In this document: one piece after another, positions 10,728 through 23,490 of the stretch
Position numbering within the stretch: position 1 is the first letter of the stretch
Layout: every line of letters starts with the position of its first letter
Assembly (NCBI GenBank): GCA_027972325.1
Contig: JAPMOS010000008.1
Span: forward strand, 620,001-684,000
Length of the DNA stretch: 64,000 bases
Origin: Paratrimastix pyriformis
Lineage: Eukaryota; Preaxostyla; Paratrimastigidae
Reading direction: 5' to 3'
Notes under the pieces: model-generated
Seen by the model: the letters and a program-made list of their open reading frames with translations, nothing else
Database searches by the model: none
Told to the model about the DNA's origin: nothing
Made by a program: the position numbers and the translations under genes

Positions 10728-13700
10728 GCTGCGGACCCTTGGCGGCCTCGTGGTACTTCTGGGCCATGGAGAAGTGCCGCTTGAAGGTGAACACCGACAT
10801 GACGTGGGCCGACCGCAGGTCGCCGCCCGCCGAGGTCTGCTGCTCCCAGTCCTTGGACTTGACGTAGATCACGAACCGCTCGTCCATCGACGGGTAGCAC
10901 TGGCGGGCAAGCGGACCACCAACAAAGACACCATCCGCCCGTCCGCCCGTCCGCCCGTCCGCCCGTCCGCCCGTCCGCCCATCCGCCCACCCATCCCATC
11001 GGTGGTGAGAAACAGCCGCCTTGAGGGAGGGAGGGGGGCTGGCAGCAGCGGCGCGGACCTGGCGGGCGAGCTGGAGCTGGGCCATGCAGCGGGGGAAGTT
11101 CTTCCGGTACGTCTGCACGGGGCCCCGACGGGTGAACGAGAGGGAGCGTGAGCGAGGGAAGGCAGGGGTCTGGGGGTCTGAGGTCTGGGGGTCGGGACGA
11201 TCGAGGTCGGTGCGTGGGCCGCCGGGGTGCGGACCAGCAGGAAGATGGCGTAGCTGAGGTGGAGGGAGGGGTTGTTGCGCTGCTTGCGGAAGGCCTCCGT
11301 GTAGAGGAAGTCCGCGTAGGCCACGTAGTCCTTCTGCTTGCGGTACTGCTTCCTGCACCCCCACCGCCACCCCCACCGCCACCGCCACCGCCGCACCCAC
11401 GGGGACCGCGTGTCAGGGGTGCCCAGCCGGGTCGGACAGCTGGCAGACGGACAGCTGCAGGAAGCGCACGGCACGCTCGACGGCCTTGGCGCTGCGGAAC
11501 TTGGGCGGCTTGGCGGCCAGGATCGGCCCGGGCCCTGCGAGCGAACAGGCCCCCAAAGTGCGCGTTGGAACCGTCGCGAGCTACCCCACCCCACCCCACC
11601 CCACCCCACCCTACCCCACCTCACCCCACACCACCCCCGGCTCCCCCTCGGGCTGACCTTGTTTGGGGTCGTCCGATGAGCCTGCCCACTGGCCCGGGTT
11701 GGGCGTGGGGCTTCGAGAGCCGGCCGTGGCGCCCCCAGCCGGACCCGTCCCACCGGGCCCCTCGGCAGCGTGGGCGGAGGCGTCCACATCGGAGGCGCCC
11801 AGCACGGCCGAGGTGTTGGCGGCCGGCAGGAGGGCCGTCGAGGGCTGCGGCTGGAGGCGCCGCTGCAGGTAGAAGGCCGGCAGCTGGTGGGCCTGGCCGT
11901 CAAGGGCCCACAGCGCCCGCGCCCGGACACCTGCGGAGGGGCAGTGAGAGTGGCGGTCGGTGGCGGTGGCGGGGTGGTGGCATGCTCGAGGGCGGGACGA
12001 CGGGGAGGTCCCAGCCCGCACGCATCAAGGGGGCCGGGGGGGCGGCGGGGACGGACGGCAGAGGAAGACCGCCAGGCATGCGACCCCGGGCATGGCCAGG
12101 AAGTAGCATGCCCAGAAGGCGGCCGTGGTGGCCAGCTGGCCGGTGCTCACCGAGGGCGCGACGGCCCCGAAGAGGCATGACACGCTGCTGCAGGCGTAGA
12201 TCGCCGCCATCTGTGGAGACGGGGGGGGGGGGGGGGGGGGCGATGGGCGCGAGGCATTGCGGGGTGGATGGGTGGATGGGTGGTGGTGGTGGTGGTGGTG
12301 GTGTGTGTGTGTGGTGGTGGGGGGTGGGGGTGGGGTGGGAGGGTGGGGTGGGGGGGCCACGGACCAGCGAGTTGCTGGCGACTCCAAAGTAGGGCTGCTG
12401 CCAGAGACACCTGGGCGTCCATGCCCACCATCCCACCATCCCACCAAGCCCATCCCACCACGTCATGGCACCCGTCAAGTGGCGCCCGGGGGCTCGGGGG
12501 GAGCGGGCGGGGAGGCGCCATCCGCCCACAGACCAGAGGCCGAGGGCGAGGTAGCCGCAGATGCTGGCGATGCTGCGCACGGTGTGGTACCGGGTGAGCA
12601 GCTTGGTGATGCCCACGATGGCCAGTTTGCACAGCAGCTGCCGCCCGCCCATGCACCATATTCCCAGAATGTTATCATGGTGGCAGGGTCGCCCGGGACG
12701 GGGGCATGACCGGGAGGTGGGGGCACAGGGCCCGGGATGGGGATGAGGATGAGGATGATGGGCATGAGGGCGACTCAGACCACGGCGAAGTCGAGGCGTC
12801 CGTTGGGGCGGGAGAGCAGGCCGCCCTTCTTGGGGTCGTTGTTGAACAGACTGCCCCGCCCCCCGATCACGATCGGCCCGAGGGGAGCAGCCGATGAGGA
12901 AGACGCAGTGGACGGGGAAGGAAGGGACGGGACGGCCACTCGGCGGACAAGAGACTGGTGAACTGGGAGAAGGGCACGAACACGGCGAGCACCACCAGCG
13001 AGATGGCGCTGGGGACGATGTGCGGCATGGCCCAACACTCGACGCCGGGCAGCACCGCGTGCATCGGGATGGCATAGCCCTGCCCCCCGACGAGACGAGG
13101 GCACCCCCAAACGAAACCGGTGCGAGGTCAGCCGATGCCTCCCCCGGCTCCCCGCTCCCAAGCCGCCATCGCCCTCCGCCACATCTCCCCCGCCGCCGCC
13201 GCCCCGACGGACGATGTAGTTGCAGTCGAGGATGGCCAGCAGGATGCCCACGCAGGGCATGTACAGGAACGACACCATCGAGATGGTCAGCACCCGGAGC
13301 ACCTTTAGCGGCAGCAGAGGCAGGGATTTGTTCTGGGGGAGCGGCGGAAGTCACATTGCGGGGCAGGGACCGGGGGGGCGGGAGACCTTGTGGAACAGCA
13401 CCGCAACAACCAGGGCGTCGGTGATGGCCGACACGATGAACAGACACACAAGAGAAAAGACAATATCTGGAGGGGGTGTGAGAGGAGGAGGTCGTTGGGT
13501 GTCCCACACAGACAGAGTGAGAGCTGACTGCTCGACGAGACGCTCAGATCAATGTATGAAAAGGCTGTGCGAACGTAGGGCTCCGATGCGCCTAATGGCC
13601 ACTCAATTCCCGAAAATGAGATTGCGATCCTAATCAAGCGCATCAGCCCGGAACGAGAGGAGGTTCGGCCCAGACATTTGAAGAGTTTGGAGGACAAGAT

Positions 13701-13931
13701 TGGCAAGGTTCATTTTTTTGTAGCCATCCGACTACAGAAAGACCGAAAGGTGTTGCCAGAACCCCCCGATCATGCCCTGACCTGATCTTTGCTCATCGAA
13801 TAATAAAGACCGAACACGGCCTCGTCGGATGGTTTCCAATGGATCGTTTCAAGGAGACTTGATGTGTTGCTGTCCGCATCGCGAACCGTTGTGTGATGGT
13901 CATGGGTCGGCAGTGATTCAGCCGACGTCAT
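4736..13931 (-). CDS. TmcB-like multi-pass membrane protein 2 with C-terminal hemerythrin-like domain
   Basis: The ATG at 13931 (MTSAESLPTHDHH...) opens a many-exon gene parallel to gene 1: PSDEAVFGLYYSMSKDQ, then helices such as VLRVLTISMVSFLYMPCVG and IAAIY..., then the TmcB TPR-like exons (AREYYELLLGSHPNSLQILR, AYGSLLRDIYHDEDSARI). Further helices and large inter-helix segments follow (LKLTILHGVCLAAIVLSLAV, VVGAVVLFCILTFFV, CRIIWGILVMLVALGF, LLITFALINIAVICITFG). Three final exons (about 5410-4736) read FEWSDVHLVGLPTIDGDHKA, HIFREERLMEAVGFPQAKSH and DCLLGEPHLADRVLAAF, ending in TAA at 4738-4736. This is the pattern of bacteriohemerythrin: HK, H-x-x-x-EE, H-x-x-x-H and a final H...D. The last histidine spacing differs from the usual H-x4-D. 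An O2-sensing or O2-binding tail on a membrane scaffold is inferred. Only 97 bp separate its start from the stop of the next gene. Confidence 0.8.
5183..5234. repeat. 16-nt unit, three copies, in an intron of the hemerythrin-like region
   Basis: Tandem GGTGAGCGCGGTGATC units sit in the intron separating the first and second hemerythrin-encoding exons. Confidence 0.85.
6826..7040. repeat. GGGGCGT minisatellite, about 30 copies
   Basis: A 215-bp essentially perfect 7-nt array. On the coding (minus) strand it follows the exon RHQIAAAKRRILVAKG and the 5' splice-site-like GTCCGCC, so it is intronic. G4 runs every 7 nt give it G-quadruplex potential. It produces long spurious open frames on both strands. 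Confidence 0.95.
8196..8265. repeat. (CCCCAT)n interrupted array
   Basis: Two runs of CCCCAT-type units separated by short spacers in an intron of TmcB-like gene 2, followed after about 130 bp by a 23-nt G run (8394-8416). Confidence 0.8.
10682..10728. repeat. T17-G30 homopolymer pair in an intron (C30-A17 on coding strand)
   Basis: The T run at 10682-10698 is followed directly by a G run at 10699-10728 in an intron of TmcB-like gene 2. Other poly-G runs in introns of the two TmcB-like genes are at 3394-3421, 8394-8416, 8636-8663 and 12221-12240. Confidence 0.9.
10931..10990. repeat. GTCCGCCC 8-nt tandem array, about 6-7 copies
   Basis: The array lies in an intron of TmcB-like gene 2 but on its non-coding strand, so the 5' splice-site-like unit is not in sense orientation. 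Confidence 0.85.
13732..13781 (-). other. 50-nt intron present in TmcB-like gene 2, absent from gene 1
   Basis: On the coding strand it begins GTCAGGG and ends CTGTAG. It interrupts YYSMSKDQ / SDGYKKMNLANL, while gene 1 encodes the equivalent YYAMSKDQSESFKIINLGNI continuously. The junction is strongly supported by the paralogue alignment. Confidence 0.75.
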
Positions 13932-14030
13932 GTCTAAATTACATGACCCGCAGTAGTCGAAGTGCCCCTGTCATGTCAAAAAAGACGGAGCTGGGAAGAG
14001 GCGCGAATATACAAAAGAGTCTCTTCTTTG
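13932..14030. promoter_or_regulatory. 99-bp spacer with probable promoter of TmcB-like gene 2
   Basis: It lies between the stop of the WD-like gene and the start codon of TmcB-like gene 2. It is AT-richer than the flanking coding DNA and holds a TATA-like TTTTGTATATTC on the minus strand (about 14004-14015). It must also carry the 3' end of the upstream transcript. Confidence 0.45.
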
Positions 14031-17000
14031 TCACTGATGCCCCTCTCTCCTCAAAAGGAGCTCTTCTAACCTGGCCTTCATCTCCCCGGCTCGCGCCTCG
14101 CGGGCCTCGCGCCCGTTGGAGCGTTCGGCTAGGAGTCTCTGGAGGCGGCACGGGATCCCGACGGGCCTCTGCACAAGGGAGAGGCCCTGGTCGGAGGCGC
14201 CCGTGGGGAACTGGGACCCCGAGGAGCTCGCCCGCAGGGCGTCCGGCGATGGCATCGGGATGGCGATGGCGGTGCTGGGCCGGCCCTGCGGCAGACGAGG
14301 CGGGGGTGAGCGAGGGCAGGCCGAGAGGGGAGCCTCCAGACCGTGCCGAGCGACTGGAGCATCTGGTCGAGATCGAAGATCAGCAAGGTATGTCCCTGGC
14401 AGCGGCGGCACGACCGAGAGACGGGTGAGCGATGCCAAGGGAAGGAACGACGGCGGCTCAGACCTCACTCGTGGGCTGGGCCAGGGCCATGCAGCGGGCA
14501 GCGCAGGCCAATGGGTTGAACGTGTCTGGGTAAAGGAGGTCGGACGGGTGAGAGGCGGATGCGATGAGGGGCGGGGCGGGGCGGGGCGGGGCGGGGCGGA
14601 CCCACGTCGGGGAGCCTGGCCAAGGCAACGAGCTGGTCCCTCTCGGAGGCGGCCTGGAAGCGAGTCAAGAAAATCCGCGTCTGGCCACCGCTGTCCCGGA
14701 GGACCACCTGCCCACCCACCAGCCCACCAGCCCAGAAGGCGCGGCCGTGGGAGAGCCGTGTCAGCTGGGGATGGAGCCCCGGCTGGAGCACGGACCGCGC
14801 GCCCGTTGCCGATGAAGGCGAGCTCGATGGGCACCGGGGGTACCAGCGGGGCCTCGGGCACAAGGGGGCGCCGCTGGGGGTCCGCTAATCCCAGCCGGCT
14901 CTGCCGATGGGCCTCCGCCCGCGATCCCCATCGTGCTGGCGAGCAGAGGGGCGGGATGAGGAAGGGCAGGGCCACAGGCGAGGGCCGCGGACCCTGGGTG
15001 GTGGCGCTGCAGGAGGGCAGGTCGCTGCCCAGCTGGTAGACGAGCAGGGCGCCGCCTTGGTTGGCGCAGGCCACTCGGATGGGCTCCCTGTGGCCCACCC
15101 CCCCGAATGGGGCGTCACGAAAGTCGCCACCAATGGCGATGGCAGGACCACCGAAACAAGGCCGCCCAGTCCGATCCGAGTGAGTGCAAAGTGGGGGGCG
15201 GACCTTGGGGCGACCGAGAGGGCGACGGCGGTGATGGGCAGGGTGGACGAGGCCGACACGAGGCACTGGGCATCCTGGTGGGACCACGCCCAGGCGGTCC
15301 CGTCGGCCAGGCCCGCCGCGCAGGCCACGGCCTCGGCCCCGTCGCCCGCGCTGCCGTTGGCGGGGCAGCAGGTCCACACGGCGGCCTCCGGAGGGGCCGC
15401 GTCGTCCTCGGGCTCGTCGGCGCCCCCCGCGCCCACCTTGGAGAGGCCCGAGGCGGCGCTTGCCCGGACGGACGGGGGCGGGGAGGGCGGGCACCCGCCC
15501 AGGCGCTGCCACCCGACCCCGTGGCACGTGCCCGCTGGGGTGCCGAAGCACGAGACGGGGGCGCTGAGGTGCCACCGCTGGTCGGGGGCCGGGTCTGCCG
15601 ATGGGGAGCACGCAGCGCATGGGTGGATGGCGAACGTGGGGCATCGACGATCCCCACCACCGCCACCACCCGGCAGGCGGGCCGGACCTGTGTATCCCGG
15701 GGCGCATCGGTAGAGGTCGTACCGGGCGGCCACCAGCTCGCCCGCCCACCAGACGAGCAGCGAGGCGGGCGCCCACGGGACCGCGTCGGGCCCCTCCAGG
15801 CCGGCCCCGCTGGGGCTGGGCGAGGGCGAGCCCATGTACGCGCTGCCCGGGGTGCTCCGCCGGAGGGCCGAGGGGGTCATTGGGATGGCCGAGGAGCGGC
15901 CCGTGGGCACGGCCGAGAAGGGCTGGCCAGAGGGCAGCGGGGCCATCACCGGGTTGGCCTCGGGCGCCGGCCGGGGGGCCGCCAGGAGGCAGCCGTGGGC
16001 CGAGGGTCCGGCGAGGGGGCGCCACTCGGCCGCTGGGGGTGGGATGGCCACCGACGGGGGAAGGGGCCTGGCGGGCCTCGTCGTGGCCGCGGCACCGAAC
16101 GGGGGCGGCCCGGTGAGGGTCAGGACGCAGTGGGCAGGGACGGTGAGCTCGGAGTAGGCGCTGGCGGGGAACAGGGCCGCACCCGACCCGTCGGTGGGCA
16201 CCGAGAGCTGCAGCGGGTTGCCCGAGCGCAGGAGGGCCTCGACTTGCGGGGGCAGGGGCACCTGGAGCCGACCGGACCAGCCGTGAGGGCGGGGCCCGTG
16301 TGGGGGGCGGGTTTCGGGCAGACCTGAAAGAGCTGCAGCCGGGGGCCCAGGGTGACCAGCAGGTAGAGGACGGTTCGGGTGTCGGCCGGGGTCAGGCTGG
16401 CCTGGGTGAGGCCCTCGACGCCCGTCCCCAGGGGGTCCAGGCGCCGGGGACTGCTCAGCTGCATGGCGAAGATCCCCTCCCCCGTGGCCACCCCGGCCCG
16501 GGTGGGGCCCAGGGTGGCGCATCCGCAGCCCCCCTCGAGGAGGCTCTCGCCGTGCGTCGCCCCGGCCTGCCGGATGGCCGCTGCGTGGAGGTTGTCGGCC
16601 GCCAGGCCCGAGGTGGCGGGCGGCTGAGGGGCGGCCGGGGGCGGCACGGCGGCGGCGGCGGAACCCTTGCCGGAGGATGGCAGAGGAGGGGCCGCGGCTG
16701 CTGCTGAGGAGGAAGGCGGCCAGCCAGCCGTGGGTGTGCAAAAACAGACACCGTGTGAGCAAAAACTGAGGCACCGTGGAACCCGCCTCAACAGACCGGG
16801 GGCGACGGCAACGGCAGCGGGGCCGGTCGGCTGGGGCATGGGGGGCAGGTCTAGCCGAGCCACGGGGGCGAAGAGCGAGAGGGGCGGCCCCAGGGGGACG
16901 GCCACGATGCGGATCGAGGTCGGCAGGCGACGCGGGGCCAGCTCGGGCTCGGGGGGGTTCCCCTCCGAGGCCGGCTCGGACTCGGGTGGGCTCAGGGCCG

Positions 17001-17640
17001 CCGCCACGAAGGCCACTTTTTGCTCGCGGTCGTACGAGGTGGCCATGTGCCAGATGCGGGCGTGCCGCGGAGCAGCAGCCGGATCGGCCGCTGGAGCCGG
17101 GGACGACGACCGAGCCGGAGTCGGGGATCCCGATCGGGTCGGCTGCGGCGACTTGGATCGGGCGGGCCGCTCGGGGGGCGCAGCGACGGGCGCTGCGAGG
17201 AAGGGCGCGTTCATCATCGAGGCATCACAGCTGGACGGATGGGGGGAAAGAGACCTGGTTCATCCATGGAGAACCGCTTGATGACACGCGCCTGGACAGG
17301 GTTTACAATGGCGATCTCTCCCGAATCGTCCGAGAGGACACACCGGCTCCCTAGGGAACCCAAAGATGGGCAGCAGTGTTTGGGGACCACAACGGACCGT
17401 CTCCAGAAACAGAGAGACAGCGAACATTATTAAAGCCACTGAGGGTGGCATGAGAAGGGAACAAGGGCGGTAAAAACTCCTCCTTGGAGTCTTGCCGTGT
17501 CCTTGAAGAGATAGTCCACCAGGCATTTTCAAAAATCCTTTCTGGATCCAAAATCAACAAACGAGGTTTCAATATTCATTAAGACTCAGACCAACTGTTT
17601 TTCTAATGCTGCGGAGATGGGCAGGTTCGGGGTCTGTCAT
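14031..17640 (-). CDS. WD40/beta-propeller-like protein with C-terminal coiled coil
   Basis: A consistent model starts at ATG 17640 (MTDPEPAHLRSIRKTV). It removes an intron beginning GTCTGAG and continues ERIFENAWWTISSRT...HATLSGFNNVRCLSVSG, then VLSDDSGEIAIVNPVQARVI, which reads like propeller blades. Later exons are also blade-like: VACANQGGALLVYQLGSDL, FWAGGLVGGQVVLRDSGGQT and TLLIFDLDQMLQSLG. Between them are long Pro/Ala/Ser-rich inserts. The last exon ends in a short charged helix (GEMKARLEELLLRREGHQ, stop at 14031). The order propeller plus C-terminal coiled coil occurs in several scaffold families, such as nucleoporins, but I cannot name this one. The joins near 17250 and 14330 are uncertain. 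Confidence 0.6.
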
Positions 17641-17662
17641 TTTGCAACGGTGATAGTGTATA
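17641..17662. promoter_or_regulatory. Very short divergent intergenic spacer
   Basis: Only about 22 bp separate the proposed start codon of the WD-like gene (17640, minus) from the first ATG on the plus strand (17663). The area is AT-rich compared with the flanks and includes TATAATG and, just inside, TTTAAAAGG. The plus-strand start is the less certain of the two. Confidence 0.35.
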
Positions 17663-19213
17663 ATGCCCAAAGGGGTTCTAGCCTTTAAAAGGTTCGTCAC
17701 GATTTCAATTTTTCGGTCTTTGTTCTCAGTTGTTTATCGGGGATCTCTGCCTTTTCAGGTCTTCTTTTGGGCCAATTGACACCGTGCTTCCGTGTCCGCC
17801 AAACCCCGCTTCAATTTTCTTCGGTCTGACCATTTGTGATGTTTTTCTGTTGATCAACCCCACACCCAGGAGGACCGCTCCCAAGGTCAAGTCTGGAGCC
17901 CCTGCTCGGGAAGACCTTGTTGCAGAATTTCTAAGAGATGTCGAAGAGGGTGCTCCCGCAGTAGTAGCGGCGTCCACAGCCCCGACCAAAGGGGGGGCGG
18001 GGGCACCAGCGGCGCCCATTCCGCCGCAGAAACCGACGGCCGAGGGCTCGCCCAAGGCGGCGGCACATGAGAAGCCGCTTTCCATGGGGCCGCCCCGTCC
18101 GCGCCCCCTGGTGGCGATCCCCCTCAAGCGGAGCACCACCGCCGAGGCTGACCCCGCCCCGCCCGTGGCCGAAGCTGCAGCATCCCGGCGGCCATCGCCA
18201 CCCGGCAGCGCCGCCGGGCCCGGCCCGGGTGCCACAGCCGAGGCGCCCGCTGGCGATGGTCTCGTGGGGCCGCAGCTCCCGGAGCCGGAGCCGCCGGAGG
18301 TCAAGCGGATCCGGCGGGAGACGCCCCCTCGGCGCCGGCGCCGGCCCCGGCTGACCGAAGCGGAGGAGCTCGAGGAGGGCCAGATCCTGCCGGGCAGCGA
18401 TACCGAGCCCCCCGACGAGGGCCCAGGCCAGGCCGACCCCGGCGGCGAGGGTGCCCATGGTCTCGGGCGGGCCCTTCATCACGCCACCCAGCGGCTCCCG
18501 TCGCCCACGTCGCGCAGCTGCGCCGATCCCGACGCGGAGCTCGAGGGCGACCGGGTGGGGCGCATGGTGCAGTCCCAGCAGCCGCTGCGGTCCCCGCGGC
18601 CCGACCGCCAGATGGGCCTCAGGCCCCAGAAGCGCACGGCCCTGGGTCCGCTCAGCCGGTCGGGGCTGCTCAACCTGGGCAACACCTGCTACGCCAACAG
18701 CGTCCTCCAGGTCCGCCTGCCGCCCGCCTGCCGCCCGCCACCCCCGGGTGCGCGTTCGTCTGACCGGATCGTTCTCATTTTTCCCCTCCTGGGCGGGCAT
18801 CTTCATGGGGGGGCGCGCAGTGTCTCGCCTCGTGCAGCGACCTCGGCCGGTCTCTGGCGGAGGTCTGTCCCGCCATCCCCACCGGCTCATCGGCGCTCAC
18901 CCTTCCCCCCAGTACATGGCCTCGCCCGCCCCCTCGCCCGCGACCCTCCCAGGCCCCGACGGCATCGCGGCCCCGAATCCGCCGCCCTCCCCCGCGGCCT
19001 CCACCCGGGGGGCCCTCCGGGGCCCGCCCCTGCTGGCGGCCCTGACGATCATCCTGAAGGACCTCGCATCGGGCGGGGAGGTCGTCAACCCCTCACGAAT
19101 CATCTCCAACATCAGGTCCGCCTCCCCCGCCGGCCCTCCTCCCACCAGCCCACCGCTGCCAGCAGACGATAGACCAACAATCCGATCGCCAACCCGGGTG
19201 CCTGTGGCTGCTG

Positions 19214-19250
<37 letters not shown>

Positions 19251-22200
19251 TGGGCTGCGTGCCGGGGGGTGCGCAGCAAGGACCTGGGGCTGGCCGCGTA
19301 CCGGCAGCACGACGCGCATGAGTTTGCCCGGCTGCTGCTGGACCACATCCACAGCCGGATGGAGGCCCTCGTCGCCCAGCGCCACCTCGCGGCCGGCCCC
19401 GCCAGCCCAGCCCGGCCCCCACCCCCGGACCCGAGGCCCCGGCCGTCAGCCCGCCCCCGCCCGCCTCGGTGCCGTGGGTCTCGCCCCCGCCCCTGGCCCC
19501 CGTGGCCCTGCCGCCCCCCGTGGCCACCCCCGCGGGGCCCCCGCCGGGGAGCGAGGCGGCCGGCCGGCCGGCGACCCTCATGGAGCGCCTCTTCTGCGGC
19601 CGCCTGTGCAACGAGATCTGCTGCGCCCAGTGCGAGTGCAGCACCCACACGACCCAGGTCCGGCCGCTGCCCCCCCCCCCCCCCCCCCCCCCCTGGGTGG
19701 CCGGGTCTCTGGGGCCGCTGCATCATGCTGCTTTTGGGCCGCCGGTTGCCTCGGGCGGGCTGTGGGGGACGGGGCAGGAGTTCTGGGAGGTGACGCTGCC
19801 CATCCGGGGATCGGTCCCGGCGGGCCTCTCGGCGTACACCAAGTGGGAATGGTCCGCCTCCCCCGCGCCCTCCACCCGCGCCCTCCACCCGCGCCCTCCA
19901 CCCGCGCCCTCCACCCGCGCCCTCCACCCGCGGCAAGTGGGCTCACCGGGCATTCGTGTGGGCGGCTGGGGCAGGCTCACCCACGCGGACAAGTTCCACT
20001 GCGACCGGTGCCGCCAGAGCACCGAGGCCCGCCGGCGGACGGTCTTCGCCCAGCTGCCCGAGGTGATGCTCGTCCACCTGGCACGCTTCGAGTTCCAGTC
20101 CGCCCAGCCGCACGCCCCCTGCCCATGCCTCCCCCCCCCCCCCCCCCCCCCCCCCCCAGGCTGCCACCCGGCATCCCGCTTTCCGCTCGGCCTCACCGCC
20201 GCCACCCCTCCCCCGTCCCAGACGGGGCCAGTCGCGGAAGATCTCGGCCCCCGTCCGCATCCCGCCGCTGCTTTTCATGGGCCCCTGGTGCACCCGCAGC
20301 TGCCCCCAGCGCAAGGACATCTACGGTCTGCCCGCCCACCCGGGCAGGGGTGGGGTGTGGGATGTGTGGGTGTGGGGTGTGTGGGGTGTGGGGTGTGTGG
20401 GGTGTGGGATGTGTGGGGTGTGGGGAGCCGGGGCCAGCCACACACGGCCCGGCCACCGCCATGCCGACCTCATCATGCTCCTGGTCCTTCCGTCTGTGCC
20501 TCGTGGGGGCTGCGGGGCAGCCCTCTGCGGGGTGGTGGTCCACTCGGGGACGTACCCCATCTCGGGCCACTACACGGCCCTGGCCCGGCTCGACCGGCCC
20601 CTCCTGCCCGGCTCCCCCCCGGCCGCCCCTTCGCCGCCCGCGCCCTCTCCCCCCAGCGGGCCCACAGAAGCCCCGCGCCGCCCCCGGTCCCGGTCCCGGT
20701 CCCGCTCGCCCACCCGCCGTCACCTGCCATCCACTTCGGTGCCCCCGCCGCCTCCCTCCCGTCCCGTCCCTCCCCGTCCCCAACCGGCTCCGCGGCGCCC
20801 AGCCCGCCCTCGCCGCCCGCCCTGTCTGCCGCGCTGCCCCCCACACTCCGCGGCGCCCTCCCGGCGCCCCGCCCCGCAATCGCCGGTCCGACCGTGGCGC
20901 CCATGGCGCCCATGCCCGAGCTGACGGCGACCTCCCAGTCGCCCCTCTTCGCCGGCCTTCCGCCCCGCTTCCCCCGCCGCGCAGCCTCAGCCCACCCGCC
21001 CCCGTCCGGGCCCCGTCCCCCACACCCGTGGCCACCCCATCCCCATCCCCGGCCGACCAGCCCGCACCGACATCCCCGGAGCTCTTCCCCCTCCCGAACC
21101 CCCTCCCGCCCACTCCGCCCACTCCGCCCACTCCCATCCTCCCGGCCACCCCGGCCTGCCCATCCGCCACCCTGCCCGGCACGACGGCGACCCCCGGGGG
21201 GCAGGCGGCGCCCCCGATGGACGAGTCGCCCGACCTCTTCGTCGGCCTGCTGCCCTCGGACGAGGAGCCGCCTCCCCTGGCCCTGGCCACCGCCACCCAG
21301 CCCCTGGCCCTGGCCACCGCCACCCAGCCCGAGGGCGCCCATGGTGGCGTGTCCTCCCCCCCTCTGACTGCCCTGGGCCAGCCACCGTCGCCGCGGGGGC
21401 CGGGGCCGCGGGGCCGGCTGCTCATCCTGGACGACGACGACGGGTCCCAGTCCCAGCCCCATATGGCTCAGTCCCAGCAGCCCCTGCCACCCCGGCCCGG
21501 GGCCCCGCCACGGGGCCAAAAGGCCCCCCCCGAGGCCGCGGTGGTGGGATCGGCTTCTTCCCCTCCGCGGCTTCCTCGGCCGCCCGTGCCCGCCAGCCAG
21601 CCAGCCCCGGCGCCGGTTCGTCGGGTCCTGCGGTCGCGAACCCCGTCCCCGTCGCCCCTGGCCCTGCGGGCCGCATCCCCGCCCCCACCGCCGCCCCCCG
21701 AGCCGCCATCCGCGGCCCCCGGCGCCCCAGCATGCGGACCCCCAGCCGCCCCAGCGGGACCCGGCCCCGCCCTGGCGGCGCCCCGGTTGCGATCGCCCCC
21801 CGTCCGGCGGCAGCCCCGGGTGGCCACCTCGCCCCGCCGCCTGCCGCCCCGCACCCCTTCGCCATCCTCGCCGCCATCACCGCCGGGCCCCCCGCGGTCT
21901 CCCGCCGCCGAGAACGTGACCCTGCCCCTCCCGCCGCCCACCCCCAGGCCCTCCGTGCCCACCCGGGTCCCTCCGACCGCCGCGGCTCCGTCGACGCCCC
22001 CCGTGGGGCTCACCCCACCGCCCACGGCACCCCGCACGCCCCACGGCCCGTTCCCCGCCCCGGAGTCCGGGGGCTGCTGCCGCTGCTGCTCCCGGCCAGC
22101 AGGGGCCGGTCCTCCTGCGGCGGGCCATCTCCACGGAGGGCTTCGCCTCCCACGCCCCGGCCCGCACCCCGACCCTGACGAGCCCCCCGCCTCCCCCGCC

Positions 22201-23443
22201 TTCGTCACCGCCGCCACGGGTGCCTCCGCCCTCCGGGCCGGTCCCCCCGCCCGCCTCGCCGCCACCTCCTTCGGGCATCCTCACGGCCCCCTCTCCCCCC
22301 CCCGCCGGCCCCGGCCCCGGCCCCGGCCCCGGCCCCGGCGACGACTGTCTCGCCCCGCTCGCGGCGCTCGCCGGCCCCCACGGGTGTGCCCTCGGTGCCG
22401 TCGCCAGGCTCCCCGCCACCGGCCCCGTCGCCCCTGCCCGCCCTGTCGCCCGAGCTCTCGCAGCCCCCGGCCGCTTCGTCCCCCACACTCACACTGGGCA
22501 CGGCCCCCTCGCCGCCAGCCCCGACGCCCTCGCCGCCTGCCCTGACGCCCTCGCCGCCTGCAGCCCCGGCCCCCGCGTCGCCGCCAGCGCCGGCACCCTC
22601 GCCGCCCACCTCGGTCCCCTCCCCACCGCCCGGCGAGGGTTCCCCCCAGCCCTCGCCCGTCTCCTCGCCCCCCGTCGTTGGCCCGCCATCGCCTTTGTCC
22701 CGACCACCGTCACCTTCGTCCCGACCACCGTCACCCGCCCCGTCCCGCCGCGGCCGCCGGGCCCGGGGTAAGCAGCCCCCCCAGACGCCCACTCGCTCGT
22801 CGTCCCGCCTGCGGGGCGAGCCGCCCCTCACCCGGCAGCAGTCCCTCACCCGGGGCCACGGCCGGCCAGGCGGCGCCGCGCCCTTCGCGGCCCCCGGGTC
22901 CCCGCCCCTCTCCCGGCCCGCATCCCGTCGGGGAAGCCGAGCGCCAGCCGGCAAACCGCCCGCAGCAGGCCCCGCTGCCTCGCCCCCATCGCCGCGGCGC
23001 GCCTCGCCCGGGCGGCCCCTCGAAGGTGGGCGGGGCGAGCCCCCAGCGGAGGAGCGTCCACACGCGCCCTCACCAACCCCCGTGGGGCCGGTGGCCGCTG
23101 CGCCCAGTGTGGGCCGCCCTCCATCACCACCACTCGCGCCTGCGGTCCCCGCGCGGCCCCCGGCCGATGCCCCCGAGCAGCCCCCAGCCAAGGGCCTCCC
23201 CGCTGGGCCGGCTCAGGAAGCGGCTCCAGCTGCCCACCCGCCCGCCCAGCCCCAGGCCCCGGCAGCCGAGGCCGCGGCCCCGTCCCCGGCCCCGTCGGAG
23301 GCCTCGCCGCCCCCGACCCGCAAAGGGCCTCGGGGCCGCGGAGGCAGGAGGGGCGCCCGCACCCGGGCGGGCCGTGGGCGGGGGGCCGTCCCCAGGTTGA
23401 CCTCCCCCCTCCCCTTGGTGCCCCTCCAATTCGAGGCGGCCCC

Positions 23444-23490
<47 letters not shown>

